Positions 25,965 to 35,113 of a DNA stretch of 64,000 nt are shown in pieces (within the stretch, counting starts at the first letter, position 1; the number at the start of each line of letters is the position of its first letter). The DNA is from Igneacidithiobacillus copahuensis. GTDB taxonomy: Bacteria > Pseudomonadota > Gammaproteobacteria > Acidithiobacillales > Acidithiobacillaceae. Below the pieces are notes generated by a model that was not told where the DNA came from, did no database searches, and was given only the letters and a program-made list of their open reading frames with translations. Location of the stretch: the NCBI RefSeq assembly GCF_018854015.1, contig NZ_JAAXYO010000182.1:62001-126000 (forward strand). The letters run 5' to 3'. The translations under genes and the position numbers were made by a program.

Positions 25965-27277
25965 CAGTAGTGGGTACGGGCTATGTAGGGCTGGTCACTG
26001 GCGCCTGCCTGGCGCAGGTGGGAAATCAGGTGCTCTGCATCGATATCGATGCCGAAAAGGTGGCGCGTCTGCGGGCTGGCGAAATCCCCATCCATGAGCC
26101 GGATCTGCCGGAGATCGTGCGCAGTGGCATCGACGGCGGGCGTCTGCACTTCAGCACCGACATTGCCGAGGGCGTGGCCCATGGTGAATTTCTCTTCATC
26201 GCCGTTGGTACCCCGCCAGAGGAGGATGGCTCGGCGGATTTGCGCTATGTATTGCAGGTGGCTTCCGACATCGGGAAACATCTCGACCAGCCGCGCATCG
26301 TCATCAATAAGTCCACCGTCCCGGTGGGGACGGCAGAAAAGGTGCGTGCCACAATCCAGGCAGAGCTGGATGCCCGCGGCGCGAAAATCGCCTTTTCCGT
26401 GGTTTCCAATCCAGAGTTTCTGAAGGAGGGGGCAGCGGTCGGCGACTTCATGAAGCCGGACCGGATCATCGTCGGTACCGACGAGGAAGCCGTGGCGCAG
26501 CGCATGCGGGACCTGTACGCGCCCTTCAACCGCAATCACGACCGGGTTTTGGTCATGGACATTCCCTCGGCGGAGCTTACGAAGTATGCCGCCAACGTCC
26601 TCTTGGCGACCAAGATCTCCTTCATGAACGAGCTGGCCGGTCTGGCCGAGCGTCTGGGCGCAGACATCGAGCATGTGCGCATCGGAATCGGCTCAGATCC
26701 CCGCATCGGCTTTGACTTCATCTACCCCGGTTGTGGTTATGGTGGTTCCTGTTTTCCCAAGGATGTGCGCGCTTTGGAGCACACGGCGAGGGAGCTTGGC
26801 TATGATGCCCCCCTGATCCGTGCGGTGGAAAGCGTCAACAATGCGCAAAAGCAGGTGCTGGAGCGCAAGCTGGTGGAAGAACTGGGCGCGGATCTGCAGG
26901 GCAAAGAGATCGCCGTGTGGGGACTGGCCTTCAAGCCCAATACCGACGACATGCGCGAGGCCCCCAGTCGCACCCTGATCGATGGATTACGGCGGCGTGG
27001 TGCCACCATCCGCGCCTACGATCCCGTTTCCATGACAGAAGCAAAGCGGATCTACGCCAAGATGCCGGAGATCTCTTTTTGCGAGGATCCTTATGCAGCC
27101 TGCGACGGCGCCGATGCCCTCATGATCTGTACCGAATGGCAGATCTTTCGCAGCCCGGATTTTGCCGATTTGAAGCGCCGCCTGCGGCATCCCTTGATCA
27201 TTGACGGTCGTAACCTCTACGATCCCCGTTTACTTAAAGCTGCAGGACTGCAATACCGTGCCATCGGCCGCCCCTGA
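25955..27277 (+). CDS. ugd: UDP-glucose 6-dehydrogenase
   Basis: 440 residues. The Rossmann start ITVVGTGYVGLVTGACLAQVGN, NKSTVPVGTAEKVR, the catalytic cysteine in YPGCGYGGSCFPKDV and the C-terminal domain with WGLAFKPNTDDMREAPS are all intact. It makes UDP-glucuronate for surface polysaccharide or lipid A modification. It is followed by the heptose kinase rfaE1, so this part of the chain serves the cell envelope. Confidence 0.97.
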   Translation: MRITVVGTGYVGLVTGACLAQVGNQVLCIDIDAEKVARLRAGEIPIHEPDLPEIVRSGIDGGRLHFSTDIAEGVAHGEFLFIAVGTPPEEDGSADLRYVLQVASDIGKHLDQPRIVINKSTVPVGTAEKVRATIQAELDARGAKIAFSVVSNPEFLKEGAAVGDFMKPDRIIVGTDEEAVAQRMRDLYAPFNRNHDRVLVMDIPSAELTKYAANVLLATKISFMNELAGLAERLGADIEHVRIGIGSDPRIGFDFIYPGCGYGGSCFPKDVRALEHTARELGYDAPLIRAVESVNNAQKQVLERKLVEELGADLQGKEIAVWGLAFKPNTDDMREAPSRTLIDGLRRRGATIRAYDPVSMTEAKRIYAKMPEISFCEDPYAACDGADALMICTEWQIFRSPDFADLKRRLRHPLIIDGRNLYDPRLLKAAGLQYRAIGRP

Positions 27278-28220
27278 TTCCCTGAACCAATTACGCCGGG
27301 CCCACGTTGCCGTGCTCGGCGACGTGATGCTCGACCGCTACTGGTTCGGCAGAGTCGAGCGCATCTCGCCCGAGGCACCAGTGCCAGTGGTGCAGGTTGG
27401 GCGCGAAGAAGAGCGGCCCGGTGGCGCTGCCAATGTCGCCCTCAATATCGCTGCCCTGGGTGCGAGCTGTCGTTTGCGGGCGCCGGTGGGCAGGGATGCC
27501 GCAGCAGACAGTCTCGACTCCTTGCTCCGCAGGGCGGGCGTGGAGACCCACCTCGTGGCGCTCGAGGGGCTTCCTACCACCGTCAAGTTGCGGGTAATTG
27601 GACAGCAGCAGCAGTTGCTTCGCCTCGATTTTGAGGAACGTCCCGATGAGGAGCATTTGCACGGCCTGTTGCTCGACGATGAAGATTTTTTTGTCGGCAT
27701 GGCCGCCTTGTTGCTATCGGATTATGGCAAAGGCGCGGTACACGATCCGCAGGCGTGGATTCGCTTGGCGCGCGAACGCCAGATACCCGTTCTCGTCGAT
27801 CCTAAGGGGCGCGATTTTGCCCGCTATGCCGGGGCGACCCTCTTGACGCCCAACAAGAGCGAATTCCAGGCGGTTGCGGGTGGCTGGAAAACGGAAGAGG
27901 AGTTTCACGCGCTGGCGCGGCACTGGCGCGCGGCGTGGCAGCTGGAGGGTTTATTGGTGACCCGGGGAGAGGAGGGCATGACCCTCTTTCTTGCCGATGG
28001 GATGCATCATCATCCGGCCCAGGCGCGCGAGGTATTCGATGTGACCGGTGCTGGAGATACCGTGATTGCCACCATTGCCACGGCGGTGGCGGCCGGCTGG
28101 CCTCTGGATCGGGCAGTGGAGTTGGGTAATCGTGCTGCGGGTATCGTGGTTGGCAAGCTCGGGGCGGCGACCGTATCCCCGCTAGAGCTCGCCGCCAGTT
28201 TCGAGGCGGTTCATGGCTGA
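27258..28220 (+). CDS. rfaE1: D-glycero-beta-D-manno-heptose-7-phosphate kinase
   Basis: 320 residues from GTG 27258, chosen because it has GCAGGA upstream and avoids a long extension into ugd; the overlap is 20 bases. PfkB-family motifs are VLGDVMLDRYWFGRVERISPEAPVPV, RPGGAANVALNIAALG and FDVTGAGDTVIA. It makes heptose 1,7-bisphosphate for LPS inner core. The adenylyltransferase half of E. coli HldE is absent, so the kinase is a separate protein here. Confidence 0.93.
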   Translation: MPSAAPDSLNQLRRAHVAVLGDVMLDRYWFGRVERISPEAPVPVVQVGREEERPGGAANVALNIAALGASCRLRAPVGRDAAADSLDSLLRRAGVETHLVALEGLPTTVKLRVIGQQQQLLRLDFEERPDEEHLHGLLLDDEDFFVGMAALLLSDYGKGAVHDPQAWIRLARERQIPVLVDPKGRDFARYAGATLLTPNKSEFQAVAGGWKTEEEFHALARHWRAAWQLEGLLVTRGEEGMTLFLADGMHHHPAQAREVFDVTGAGDTVIATIATAVAAGWPLDRAVELGNRAAGIVVGKLGAATVSPLELAASFEAVHG

Positions 28221-28989
28221 ACTGGCCACGTTGCCAGACGCAGAGGCGCGGGAGGGGCATCGATTGCCTGTGCCTCGCCTCCTGGCGCGACGCATGGGCA
28301 AGGCCATCCATGATTTCCGCATGATTCGCCCAGGAGACCGGGTGCTGCTGGCACTTTCGGGTGGCAAGGATTCCCTCAGCATGCTGGCCTTGCTCGCAGA
28401 AATGCAACGGCACAGCCCTCTCTCCTTCGAACTGGGGGTGGCAACCGTCGACCCGCAGAGCTCGGATTTTGATCCCGAGCCGCTTGGACTCCATGTTCAT
28501 GCACTCGGGCTGCCGTGGTTCTGGGAGCGGCAGGATATCTTTGGTCGTGCCCAGAAACACCTAGGGCGCCCATCCTATTGCAGCTTTTGTGCGCGAATGC
28601 GGCGGGGTGTACTGTATGCCTGCGCGCGCCGTGAGGGCTACAACGTCATCGCCCTCGGCCAGCATCTCGACGACTTCGCGGAAAGTTTTTTCATGTCGAT
28701 GTTTTACAATGGCGAACTGCGCACCATGAAGGCCCATTACGCCGTACGCGAAGGCGACCTGCGCGTCATCCGTCCCCTGGTCTACTGTCGCGAACGGCAG
28801 ACTCGCGCCTATGCCGAGGATAAAGGCCTACCGATCATCGTCGAGAATTGTCCCGCCTGCTTTCGCCATCCCACCGAACGCCAGCGCATGAAGGAGCTGC
28901 TCGCCGCGCAAGAGGAACGGGATCCGCGGCTTTTCAAGCAGTTATTGCGGGCAATGGAACCTTTGATGGCGCGGGAGGTGCCTGCATGA
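28213..28989 (+). CDS. ttcA: TtcA-family PP-loop tRNA thiolase
   Basis: 258 residues. The PP-loop LALSGGKDSLSMLALL is near residue 46. The cysteine pair CSFCARMRRGVLY is followed by IALGQHLDDFAESFFM, and a second pair NCPACFRHP lies near residue 213. TtcA thiolates C32 of some tRNAs using an iron-sulfur cluster. It is shorter than E. coli TtcA (311), so the exact tRNA target is less sure. It overlaps rfaE1 and hslO. Confidence 0.85.
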   Translation: MAELATLPDAEAREGHRLPVPRLLARRMGKAIHDFRMIRPGDRVLLALSGGKDSLSMLALLAEMQRHSPLSFELGVATVDPQSSDFDPEPLGLHVHALGLPWFWERQDIFGRAQKHLGRPSYCSFCARMRRGVLYACARREGYNVIALGQHLDDFAESFFMSMFYNGELRTMKAHYAVREGDLRVIRPLVYCRERQTRAYAEDKGLPIIVENCPACFRHPTERQRMKELLAAQEERDPRLFKQLLRAMEPLMAREVPA

Positions 28990-29843
28990 GTAGCGATTCG
29001 GCGGATTTTCTGCAGAGCTTTTATTGGGAGAGCCTACCGTTACGGGGTGCCCGTTGCCGGGTCGACGGCATCTTTGCGCGGGTAATCCAGGGTCTCGAGG
29101 GGCCAGCGGAGCTGCGCCAGCTCATCGGCGAAATTCTCGTTGGCCTGGCCCTGATCTCCAGCACCCAGAAGCACTTCGAACGACTGATTCTCCAGGCCCA
29201 GAGTCAGGGCAGTCTGCAACTCCTGGTCGCCGAGATGATGGCTGGTGGTGGCATGCGCGCCTATGCCCGTTGGCGTGGGGCAGAGGAAAATCTAGACCTT
29301 GCGGCACTGCCTGAGGCCTTGCTCGCCCTGACCGTGGATATGGGTATGGACCGCGACCGCTATCAGGGGCTGATCCAGCTGCGCAACACTCTGACGGAGT
29401 CTCTACAGGCATATTTTACCGAGTCGGTGCAGGCTCCGGCCTATTTTCGTCTGCTAGTGGACGCTACCAGCGGGATCGCTGGTGGCTATTTTCTACAACG
29501 CCTGCCCGGGGTGCTCACCGCCGAGGAATGGGAAATCGCTACGGGCTTCTTTGCCGTGGGTTCGGATCAATCCCTGTTGCAGGCACGACCGGAGCAGTTT
29601 CTGCCGGAAATCTTTCCCAGTGTCGGCGTGCGCCTGCGCGATGCCCAAGGGCTACACTTTCAGTGCAGCTGCTCGCAGGAACGGGTCGAGCGCATGCTCG
29701 TTGCCTTGGGGGAGAAAGAGGTAGAAGAGACCTTGGCAGCCGAGGGTAAGGTGCAGGTGACTTGCGAGTATTGCCAAAAAGTCTACCTGCTCGATTCTAC
29801 GGACGTCGCAGCGCTCTTTGCGCCGGGCAAATCGCTGCACTGA
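28986..29843 (+). CDS. hslO: Redox-regulated chaperone Hsp33
   Basis: 285 residues from ATG 28986 (ATGA overlap with ttcA). The substrate-binding core includes ISSTQKHFERLILQAQSQG and YFLQRLPG. The C-terminal zinc redox switch is FQCSCSQERVERML with CEYCQKVY, giving the four cysteines CXC and CXXC. Oxidation releases zinc and activates the holdase. It closes the overlapping chain and is tail-to-tail with the hemerythrin gene. Confidence 0.95.
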   Translation: MSSDSADFLQSFYWESLPLRGARCRVDGIFARVIQGLEGPAELRQLIGEILVGLALISSTQKHFERLILQAQSQGSLQLLVAEMMAGGGMRAYARWRGAEENLDLAALPEALLALTVDMGMDRDRYQGLIQLRNTLTESLQAYFTESVQAPAYFRLLVDATSGIAGGYFLQRLPGVLTAEEWEIATGFFAVGSDQSLLQARPEQFLPEIFPSVGVRLRDAQGLHFQCSCSQERVERMLVALGEKEVEETLAAEGKVQVTCEYCQKVYLLDSTDVAALFAPGKSLH

Positions 29844-29846
29844 ATT

Positions 29847-30572
29847 TTAGTCGGGGAAACGTTCCTTGACGACCGCGTCGTCGGCGCCGGCCAAGAGCGC
29901 CCTAGTCTGCACGAGAAATTCCTCCGCCCGCAGCTTGTCCTGATTGTTGGCTGCCTGCCAGATTGGGAACAGCGTGTTCTCCTCGCGGTTCTCGTGCTTG
30001 GCCAGCGACCCCGAAAGAACGGCGCAGATGGCCGGCAGCATGCCGTAGTCCTTTTCCTGGAAGGTTTCGTCCACAATCCGCGACTGCTGAATGATGCTGT
30101 CGTGCTCAAAGAGCATGTCCGCCAGTGGCCCTTTCTTCTCGCCACCGCCCAGCACGGGCCCAAGGATATAGTTTTCCATGTGCACATGACGGCGCAGACC
30201 AATCCAGTAGTCCTGGAAAATAGTCTCTGCCTCTTCTACCCTGTTCGCATTGGCAGCGGCGAGGACGTCGGCAAATTGACGATCAAGGCGATAATGATCC
30301 CAGGTGAGGAGGTCGACAACATCCTTTGCCTCGGCTTCCTTGCGCGGCCGCACTTCGGCTTGCCAGTCGTGCTCCGCACCCGTAACCGTCCAGGAAATCG
30401 CATCACGTAACTGGAAGGCCGTGGCGCGTAGCAGGGCATGGGGATCGCGATCGATCTGCACCGATATTTTCTGTCCCAGTCCCAGGCGCTGAGCCGCGCT
30501 GAAAAGCAAAGGACCGGCCTTGGCATCGGGAAGCCCGCGCAGATCCAGGGCCAGGTTGCTCAGTTCCGCCAT
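29847..30572 (-). CDS. Hemerythrin HHE-domain protein with N-terminal DUF2249-like region
   Basis: 241 residues from the ATG at 30570-30572, which has GAGGAG at the right distance; two earlier in-frame ATGs are too close to that site. The first 80 residues (LDLRGLPDAKAGPLLFSAAQRLGLGQ) resemble DUF2249. Residues from about 85 on form a hemerythrin four-helix bundle with diiron ligands in LLTWDHYRLD, RRHVHMENYILGP, MLFEHDS and KHENREENTLFP. It probably binds oxygen or nitric oxide or senses iron. It is a single gene, convergent with hslO. Confidence 0.8.
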   Translation of the reverse strand: MAELSNLALDLRGLPDAKAGPLLFSAAQRLGLGQKISVQIDRDPHALLRATAFQLRDAISWTVTGAEHDWQAEVRPRKEAEAKDVVDLLTWDHYRLDRQFADVLAAANANRVEEAETIFQDYWIGLRRHVHMENYILGPVLGGGEKKGPLADMLFEHDSIIQQSRIVDETFQEKDYGMLPAICAVLSGSLAKHENREENTLFPIWQAANNQDKLRAEEFLVQTRALLAGADDAVVKERFPD

Positions 30573-30645
30573 CGTCATCTCCTCGTTTGTCATCTGCACT
30601 GCAAGCAGACACTATACGCCGAACGATCGGCTCGCGCAGCCGTCA

Positions 30646-31959
30646 TTACGGTTGCAGGAGGGCGTTGATCGAGGTGAGATCGCCGATGTTCAACTGTCCA
30701 GCGGCGGCCTTGAGGGCGACGCGGGCGGTGACCTGACGGTAGAGAGCGACATTATAGTGTTGTTCCGCGCGAATATAGTCGGTAGCGGTTTGTAGCAGAT
30801 CGATGATGGAGCGGGTGCCGACCTCGTAGCCTTTGCGGGTGCCTGCCAGGGATACCTTGGCCGACTGAGCCGACTCTTTCGCTGCCTGCAGCTGCGCGAC
30901 GCTGTTCTGAAGATCGAGAAAGGAGCTCTCAACATTGAGTTTGACGGCATCACGTACGCTCCCTAGATGATCGCTCGACGCCATGCTCTGCGCCTGCGCC
31001 TTCTGCACCTGACTGGAGATCTGGCCACCCTCGAAGATGGGCATGGACAGGTTCAAGCTCACTCCCGCCTGATTCTCGGTAAAGCCGGGGAAGGGATTGC
31101 CATGCACGTGCTGCGCAATCCCCTGCAAATCCAGCTTCGGCCAGCGCGCGCGGCGTTGTACCTCAACGGCATCCTGGGCGCTCTGTGTCTGTGCCTCGGC
31201 CTGCAGGATCTGCGGCGAGGATTTCATGGCAGTTGCCACCCAGTCCTGCATGTTGTCGGGTTGTGGTCCAAGGGCCTGGAATTGGTGGAGCGGTGCCAGT
31301 TGACCGACCGGCGCATGGGTGAGTCGCTGCAATTGCCGAAGGGCGACCTGCGTGGCGTTTTCCGCCTGAATCTGGTCGGCCTTGGCGGAGTCCAGTCGTG
31401 CCCGGGCTTCGCGCACCGAGATGATGTCACCAGTGCCAATCTGCAGCTGCGCTTCCGTCTGCTTGTAGATGCTGTCCAGCAGGTTAGTTTGCTTTTTCGC
31501 GATGGCTTCCTGCGCCTCTGCCTCGAGCACCGCGAAGTAGGCCTTGGCGACCCGCAATGCCAGATCCTGCTCGGTGTAGGCAAGACCCATTGCGGCTGCC
31601 TGGATTTGACTACCCGCCTGCTTTATTGCGGAAAGGGCCGGGCCATTGAACACCGCCTGGGTCAGGCTGACGCTGTAACTATTAGAGAGATAGGCCTTGC
31701 TGATATCGAGGCCAGCGAAGCCGGAGAAGTGGCCAGTGTTGAAACCGACGCTGGCACCTAAGCCCAGGTGCGGCAGATAGGCCGAGCGTGCAAGGGGTTT
31801 ATCCTGCTCAGCGGCTTGCAGGTTCGCGCGGGCCTCTGCCAACTGCGGGTCGGTCTGTATCGCCTGCTGATAGACGCTGAGCAGGTCCTCCGCAAAGATC
31901 GCGGGGCTGGTGAGAAACAAGGCAAAGCCAGTGATGATGGCACGACGCAAAGCGGACAT
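30646..31959 (-). CDS. tolC: TolC-family outer-membrane protein
   Basis: 437 residues from ATG 31959 with GGAG upstream. A signal peptide ends near SPAIFAEDL. Two OEP repeats follow, with DLLSVYQQAIQTDPQLAEARANLQA, SVSLTQAVFNGPALSAIKQA and EVGTRSIIDLLQTATDYIRAEQ matching TolC closely. It forms the trimeric channel-tunnel for RND, MFS and ABC exporters. It stands alone and so could serve the RND and ABC pumps in this window that lack their own outer-membrane factor. Confidence 0.9.
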   Translation of the reverse strand: MSALRRAIITGFALFLTSPAIFAEDLLSVYQQAIQTDPQLAEARANLQAAEQDKPLARSAYLPHLGLGASVGFNTGHFSGFAGLDISKAYLSNSYSVSLTQAVFNGPALSAIKQAGSQIQAAAMGLAYTEQDLALRVAKAYFAVLEAEAQEAIAKKQTNLLDSIYKQTEAQLQIGTGDIISVREARARLDSAKADQIQAENATQVALRQLQRLTHAPVGQLAPLHQFQALGPQPDNMQDWVATAMKSSPQILQAEAQTQSAQDAVEVQRRARWPKLDLQGIAQHVHGNPFPGFTENQAGVSLNLSMPIFEGGQISSQVQKAQAQSMASSDHLGSVRDAVKLNVESSFLDLQNSVAQLQAAKESAQSAKVSLAGTRKGYEVGTRSIIDLLQTATDYIRAEQHYNVALYRQVTARVALKAAAGQLNIGDLTSINALLQP

Positions 31960-32007
31960 GGGCAAGTAGCTCCGTCGAAGTCTGCTGCAAGTGTACTGAC
32001 CGTCCGG

Positions 32008-32451
32008 TCAGTTTACAAGGTCCATACGAAAGCTGTAGCCGTGACGCGCAAAGCCGAGGGATTCGTAAAACGCATGGGCAGCCTCGCGCTTGGCATTGGA
32101 AGATAACATCAGCTTGTAGCAACGCGCCTTTCTCGCCAGATCCATGGCGTGGGCCATCATGTGCTTACCAATCCCTTGTCCCTGCCACTGGGGATGAACC
32201 ACGACATCTTCGACGATGGCAGAAGGAGTACCGAGATGGGCCAAGTTGTCCATGATCAAAAGGGCATAGCTGCCGACGATTGCATCTTCGGTCTCTACCA
32301 CAAACAGACGATAGCTGGGGTAGTGCGCCATCCGCGCAAAAATTGCCTCCGCAGTCGCTATATCAAGGAAAACGCCATTATCCATTCCTGGTTGCGCGTA
32401 AAGTTGCAGTATGCTGGATAGATCCTGTTTCTGTGCGCCGCGAATCTGCAT
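32008..32451 (-). CDS. GNAT acetyltransferase
   Basis: 147 residues of a single GNAT domain, with acetyl-CoA binding segment VVVHPQWQGQGIGKHMMAHAMD and C-terminal AHAFYESLGFARHGYSFRMDL. The substrate cannot be told. It is a single minus-strand gene with its start facing the 297-base gap at 32452-32748. Confidence 0.88.
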   Translation of the reverse strand: MQIRGAQKQDLSSILQLYAQPGMDNGVFLDIATAEAIFARMAHYPSYRLFVVETEDAIVGSYALLIMDNLAHLGTPSAIVEDVVVHPQWQGQGIGKHMMAHAMDLARKARCYKLMLSSNAKREAAHAFYESLGFARHGYSFRMDLVN

Positions 32452-32748
32452 CAGATTTCACCTCTCAATTGCAGAAGGTAATGTATGTGCGCCCAGATGC
32501 AAAATCAAGGCGCTCATAACGCTGGGTGGTTTGCCTACGCTATGTCTCAATTTCATCCTGCGCCTTGCTGATGGCGTTAGTAATTGCTCCGCTTGTATTT
32601 GCGAATCGCAGACTTTGGCGAAAAGAAATCATGGTATCATTTTGACAAATTTCGTTGGGATGTAGTACCTTGTCGGCGCAACTATCAGACGCTGCGCCGT
32701 GAATGAAGATTCTGATATTATCTCCCCTTTTCCTGGAGGCTCAGATAA
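32452..32748. promoter_or_regulatory. Divergent intergenic region, GNAT / YrhK gene
   Basis: 297 bases with no gene. Two possible plus-strand promoters are seen: TTGACA at 32642-32647 with TAGTAC 15 bases later, and an extended -10 TGATATTAT ending at 32721. A CTGGAGG ribosome site directly precedes the YrhK start. No RNA structure was recognised. Confidence 0.4.
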
Positions 32749-33033
32749 ATGACTGCAAGTGGTAAGTCGGAAGAGAACGAATTGGATCTGCATTTAGGAA
32801 AAAATGATGAGCTGGTCATCAATCAACGCTACGAAACTCTGAGTATCGTCAATGATTTCCTGATCGGTGTATTGTTTCTTGTGGGAAGCGTTTTTTTCTT
32901 TTATGCATCGACGGAAAACGCGGGTGTTTGGCTTTTTGTGATCGGTAGCGCCCAGCTATTGATTCGCCCAACGATTCGTTTGGCGCACAATGTTCATCTC
33001 AAAAGAATCGGCGGCAAGCGCTGGGATATGTAA
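32749..33033 (+). CDS. YrhK-domain small membrane protein
   Basis: 94 residues. After a polar N-terminus, NQRYETLSIVNDFLIGVLFLVGSVFFFY and GVWLFVIGSAQLLIRPTIRLAHNVHLKR match the YrhK-like domain, with two membrane helices. Function is unknown. It lies 43 bases before a lipoprotein gene on the same strand. Confidence 0.75.
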   Translation: MTASGKSEENELDLHLGKNDELVINQRYETLSIVNDFLIGVLFLVGSVFFFYASTENAGVWLFVIGSAQLLIRPTIRLAHNVHLKRIGGKRWDM

Positions 33034-33076
33034 GATCGCGAAAGCATATTTACGTTCCGTCTTGTTGGCGAAAGGC

Positions 33077-33652
33077 ATGACCGATGCAGACAGGTTCTAT
33101 TCCTGGCGTCGGCTATTAACCCTGCCTTTAATGATCCTTCTTGGGGCATGTGCGCTCTCCTCTCTGCAGGATGGGCCACCTGCACGTTGCCAAGCAAAAC
33201 AACTACGGGCCGAGTCCGGTATGGCGAGTGCGGGCATGGGGCATAGCAGCCGTCGCATATACATCAAAAATATATCCCAACGTATCTGTCTGCTGGCGAC
33301 GGAAGTGCCGGAAATACAATTGCTCGGCGATGGCAGGGAACCGATCGCGACTCATCAGCAGAAATATTCGGTTCCGGGGGCAGCGCCGGTCAAACACGAA
33401 GAAATTTTCCTGCATCCGGGACGGTCCGCCAGTTTTCGCATTCATTACGCTACCCAGACTGGCTATGGGAATGCCGAGTGTCCGTGGGCAGAGCAGATCA
33501 TGATCCACTTGACGGGCGTCACAGGTCCCGTGCCTTTGCGGATCTCGCTACGCCCCTACGGTGGTTTTCTGCCAGATCCGACCTGCGGTGAGATCTCGGT
33601 GACATCTCTGCAGAGAGATCAGGGCCGCCGACCTGCGCCGCCATCGGGCTAG
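33077..33652 (+). CDS. DUF4232-like lipoprotein
   Basis: 191 residues from ATG 33077, behind GCGAAAGG. A lipoprotein signal peptide ends LLGAC (about residue 24). The mature part starts PPARCQAKQLRAES and continues AGMGHSSRRIYIKNISQRICLL, the pattern of DUF4232 immunoglobulin-like domains with paired cysteines. Probably an envelope protein. An in-frame extension back to 32990 overlaps the YrhK gene and is not preferred. Confidence 0.65.
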   Translation: MTDADRFYSWRRLLTLPLMILLGACALSSLQDGPPARCQAKQLRAESGMASAGMGHSSRRIYIKNISQRICLLATEVPEIQLLGDGREPIATHQQKYSVPGAAPVKHEEIFLHPGRSASFRIHYATQTGYGNAECPWAEQIMIHLTGVTGPVPLRISLRPYGGFLPDPTCGEISVTSLQRDQGRRPAPPSG

Positions 33653-33713
33653 TGGACAGCAAAGCGTGACACAGGGAGACTTTCGCTAGGGTACATGCGC
33701 TACTGGGGTTGGA

Positions 33714-35096
33714 ATGCGACTTTGTGAAATCGAGTATCGAGAGGATAGCGGAGAGCTTTTTGCCCGCTGCGCAATGGAAATTGGCGCAGTTTTCCTGGAC
33801 AGTGGTACCGCTTCTGGACCCCATCGGCGACAGGATCTCTTGCTACGGCAGCCGCTGACCTGGATCTGGGAAGATGCCGGTGGCGTCTGGCGGCAAGACC
33901 GAGGCGGCAAAACGCAGCGTCAGACGGGTACTCTTTTCTCCGTTCTTCGCCGGCTGGTGGAAAAGCAAGCGGGTGGCCCAGAGCTAGGGAACGGGGTGAC
34001 TGTGCCTTTGGTATGCGGACTTTTGGCATACGACTGGGCGGTCGGCGGGAACAGAAGTCGGGATAAAAATGAAGACGATCAGCCCGTCGCGGTATTCGCG
34101 CTCTATGATCAAGCCTTGCTGCAGGATCATCAGCAACGACGCGCATGGATCATTTCTAGCCCAGGCGCCGAGGATGCCTGGACCGCTGTATTGGCGCGTC
34201 CGCTTCCTGAATCTCTGCCATTTCAGCTGTCTCCCGCTGGTATTCGTCCACACTGGAGCTATGCAGAGTATGCCGCTGCCTATGCGCGCGCGCAGGAATA
34301 TATCCTGGCCGGTGACTGTTACCAGATCAATCTGGCGCAGGGCTTTTCCGCCAGCTGGGAAGGCGACCCCTGGATTCTGTACCAGCGCTTGCGCAGCGTA
34401 AGCCGGGCACCTTTTTCTGCATTTTTTCGCCATCCCTGGGGCACGCTGCTCAGCGTTTCGCCCGAGCGCCTGCTGCGTCTTGGGGGCGGGCGCTTGCAGG
34501 CGCGACCTATCAAGGGTACGCGCCCGCGCCACCCGGACCCGCGCCGTGACCGAGAACGTGCCGAGGAGCTGCTGCTCAGCCACAAAGATCGCGCAGAAAA
34601 TCTGATGATTGTCGATCTGTTGCGTAATGATCTTGGCAAGGTGGCGGCACTGGGCTCGGTGCAGGTACCAGAACTATTCTCGTTGGAGTCTTATGATCAG
34701 GTACATCACTTGGTCAGCAGTATCGAGGCGGATTTGGCCCCTGGCTTCGATGCCTGGGATGCGTTGGCGGCGGCTTTTCCCGGGGGCTCGATCACCGGCG
34801 CGCCAAAACGGCGGGCGATGGAAATTATTGCCGAGCTGGAGGCTGGAGCGCGCGGCATCTATTGTGGAAGTTTTGGCTATGTCACAGCGGGCGGGGAGAT
34901 GGACTGGAATATTCTCATTCGCAGTCTGGAACTGGATAGCAAGGGGGGATTACGCTTTTTCGGCGGTGGTGCCATTGTCGCCGACTCCGACTGTGCGGCG
35001 GAATATGCCGAAAGCCTCGACAAGGTGGCGATGATTCGTGAGACGCTGGAGGCGTTTTTGCCGCAGGACGCGACCTGCGCTACAGTGGCGCGCTGA
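33714..35096 (+). CDS. pabB: Aminodeoxychorismate synthase component I
   Basis: 460 residues. The chorismate-binding domain has AGDCYQINLAQGF, LLSVSPERLLRL, the PabB-specific PIKGTRPR, DLLRNDLGKVA, FPGGSITGAPKRRAMEII and GIYCGSFGYV. It makes 4-amino-4-deoxychorismate for folate. The PIKGT motif separates it from TrpE. pabA and pabC are not adjacent. Confidence 0.93.
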   Translation: MRLCEIEYREDSGELFARCAMEIGAVFLDSGTASGPHRRQDLLLRQPLTWIWEDAGGVWRQDRGGKTQRQTGTLFSVLRRLVEKQAGGPELGNGVTVPLVCGLLAYDWAVGGNRSRDKNEDDQPVAVFALYDQALLQDHQQRRAWIISSPGAEDAWTAVLARPLPESLPFQLSPAGIRPHWSYAEYAAAYARAQEYILAGDCYQINLAQGFSASWEGDPWILYQRLRSVSRAPFSAFFRHPWGTLLSVSPERLLRLGGGRLQARPIKGTRPRHPDPRRDRERAEELLLSHKDRAENLMIVDLLRNDLGKVAALGSVQVPELFSLESYDQVHHLVSSIEADLAPGFDAWDALAAAFPGGSITGAPKRRAMEIIAELEAGARGIYCGSFGYVTAGGEMDWNILIRSLELDSKGGLRFFGGGAIVADSDCAAEYAESLDKVAMIRETLEAFLPQDATCATVAR

Positions 35097-35113
35097 TTTG
35101 GAGCCCTTAGCCA

